Positions 5,292 to 5,708 of a stretch of 5,708 bases of DNA are shown piece by piece. The notes under the pieces are model-generated. The model had not been told where the DNA came from and did not search any database. It saw only the letters and a program-made list of their open reading frames with translations. Numbering within the stretch: position 1 is the stretch's first letter; each line of letters starts with the position of its first letter. The stretch covers positions 12,718-18,425 of the forward strand of contig DFYP01000202.1 in the NCBI GenBank assembly GCA_002382645.1. Direction: 5' to 3'. A program made the position numbers and the translations under genes. Origin of the DNA: Desulfovibrio sp. UBA4079. GTDB taxonomy: Bacteria; Desulfobacterota; Desulfovibrionia; Desulfovibrionales; Desulfovibrionaceae.

Positions 5292-5708
5292 GTGAACATT
5301 CTCATTTTCGGCCCCAACGGCAGCGGCAAGGGCACCCAGGGCGCCCTGGTGAAGGAAAAATACAAGCTCGACCACATCGAGTCCGGCGCCATCTTCCGCA
5401 AGCACATCGGCGGCGGCACCGAGCTGGGCAAGAAGGCCAAGGCCTTCATCGACCGCGGTGAGCTGGTGCCCGACGACATCACCATCCCCATGGTCCTGGA
5501 CGTGCTCAAGAGCTCCGGCGCCGCGGGCTGGCTCCTGGACGGCTTCCCCCGCTCCATCGTCCAGGCCCAGAAGCTCTGGGACGCCCTGCAGACCGCGGGC
5601 GTGAAGCTGGACTACGTCATCGAGATCCTGCTGCCCCGCGAAGTGGCCAAGAACCGCATCATGGGCCGCCGCCTCTGCGCCAAGGACAACAACCACCCGA
5701 ACAACATC
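5292..5708 (+). CDS. adk: Adenylate kinase, Desulfovibrio metal-binding type, N-terminal 139 residues (truncated by window edge)
   Basis: Adenylate kinase interconverts ATP + AMP and 2 ADP in the cytoplasm. In sulfate reducers it also recycles the AMP released when APS is reduced. The visible part runs from the P-loop GPNGSGKGTQ (7-16) through the AMP-binding region (HIESGAIFRKHI 28-39, GELVPDD 56-62) and LLDGFPRS (81-88) to the start of the LID (GRRLCAKDNNHPNN 125-138). The P-loop has PNGSGKGT where most Adk proteins have PGAGKGT. Cys129 and His135 in the LID match the C129-X5-H135 half of the zinc/cobalt/iron site reported for D. gigas adenylate kinase; the expected C-X2-C partner lies beyond the edge. 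The start is a GTG supported by the strong AAGGAGG. The gene has its own promoter candidate and lies 264 bp after tilS, so it is probably a separate transcription unit. Confidence 0.97.
   Translation, partial: MNILIFGPNGSGKGTQGALVKEKYKLDHIESGAIFRKHIGGGTELGKKAKAFIDRGELVPDDITIPMVLDVLKSSGAAGWLLDGFPRSIVQAQKLWDALQTAGVKLDYVIEILLPREVAKNRIMGRRLCAKDNNHPNNI

Overview
The window is GC-rich, with G or C at almost every third codon position, and looks like a chromosomal housekeeping locus from a sulfate-reducing deltaproteobacterium of the order Desulfovibrionales. The strongest taxonomic clue is the adenylate kinase at the right edge. It has the Desulfovibrio-type start (MNILIFGPNGSGKGTQ) and a C129-X5-H135 pair that matches the first half of the metal site described for Desulfovibrio gigas adenylate kinase. 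The placement rests on recalled family knowledge; no search was run.

Layout. (1) Positions 1-695, minus strand: the N-terminal part of a glycosyltransferase family 9 (heptosyltransferase-like) gene that runs off the left edge. (2) Positions 696-797: a divergent intergenic gap of about 100 bp with a good plus-strand promoter candidate lying almost on top of the next start codon. (3) Positions 798-5027, plus strand: five tightly packed genes, probably one operon. They are a stand-alone precorrin-2 dehydrogenase/sirohydrochlorin ferrochelatase-type protein, a CcsA/HemX-type polytopic membrane protein (14-nt overlap), glutamyl-tRNA reductase hemA (3-nt gap), an unrecognised 113-residue protein (9-nt gap) and tRNA-Ile lysidine synthase tilS (17-nt gap). 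(4) Positions 5028-5291: a 264-bp gap. Its left part is AT-richer, its middle holds a cluster of GC-rich direct and inverted repeats, and its right end holds a promoter, a near-palindrome that may be an operator, and a strong Shine-Dalgarno sequence. (5) Positions 5292-5708: adk, cut by the right edge.

How the genes work together. HemA makes the committed precursor of all tetrapyrroles from glutamyl-tRNA. The dehydrogenase diverts the pathway to sirohydrochlorin and siroheme, which sulfate reducers need for dissimilatory sulfite reductase and, in the siroheme-dependent (Ahb) route, for heme. The HemX-like membrane protein beside hemA echoes the Bacillus hemAX arrangement and may tune HemA. 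TilS is a tRNA-modification enzyme; a link to the tetrapyrrole genes is not evident beyond both TilS and HemA acting on tRNA. Adk recycles AMP, which sulfate reducers release in quantity when they reduce APS, so a redox-type operator in front of it would make sense.

No RNA genes, CRISPR arrays, insertion sequences or phage genes were seen. Most of the window is ordinary core genome. The points most worth a second look are the adk upstream region, the unknown 113-residue protein, the HemX-like protein lacking a canonical tryptophan-rich motif, and the acidic tail on HemA.
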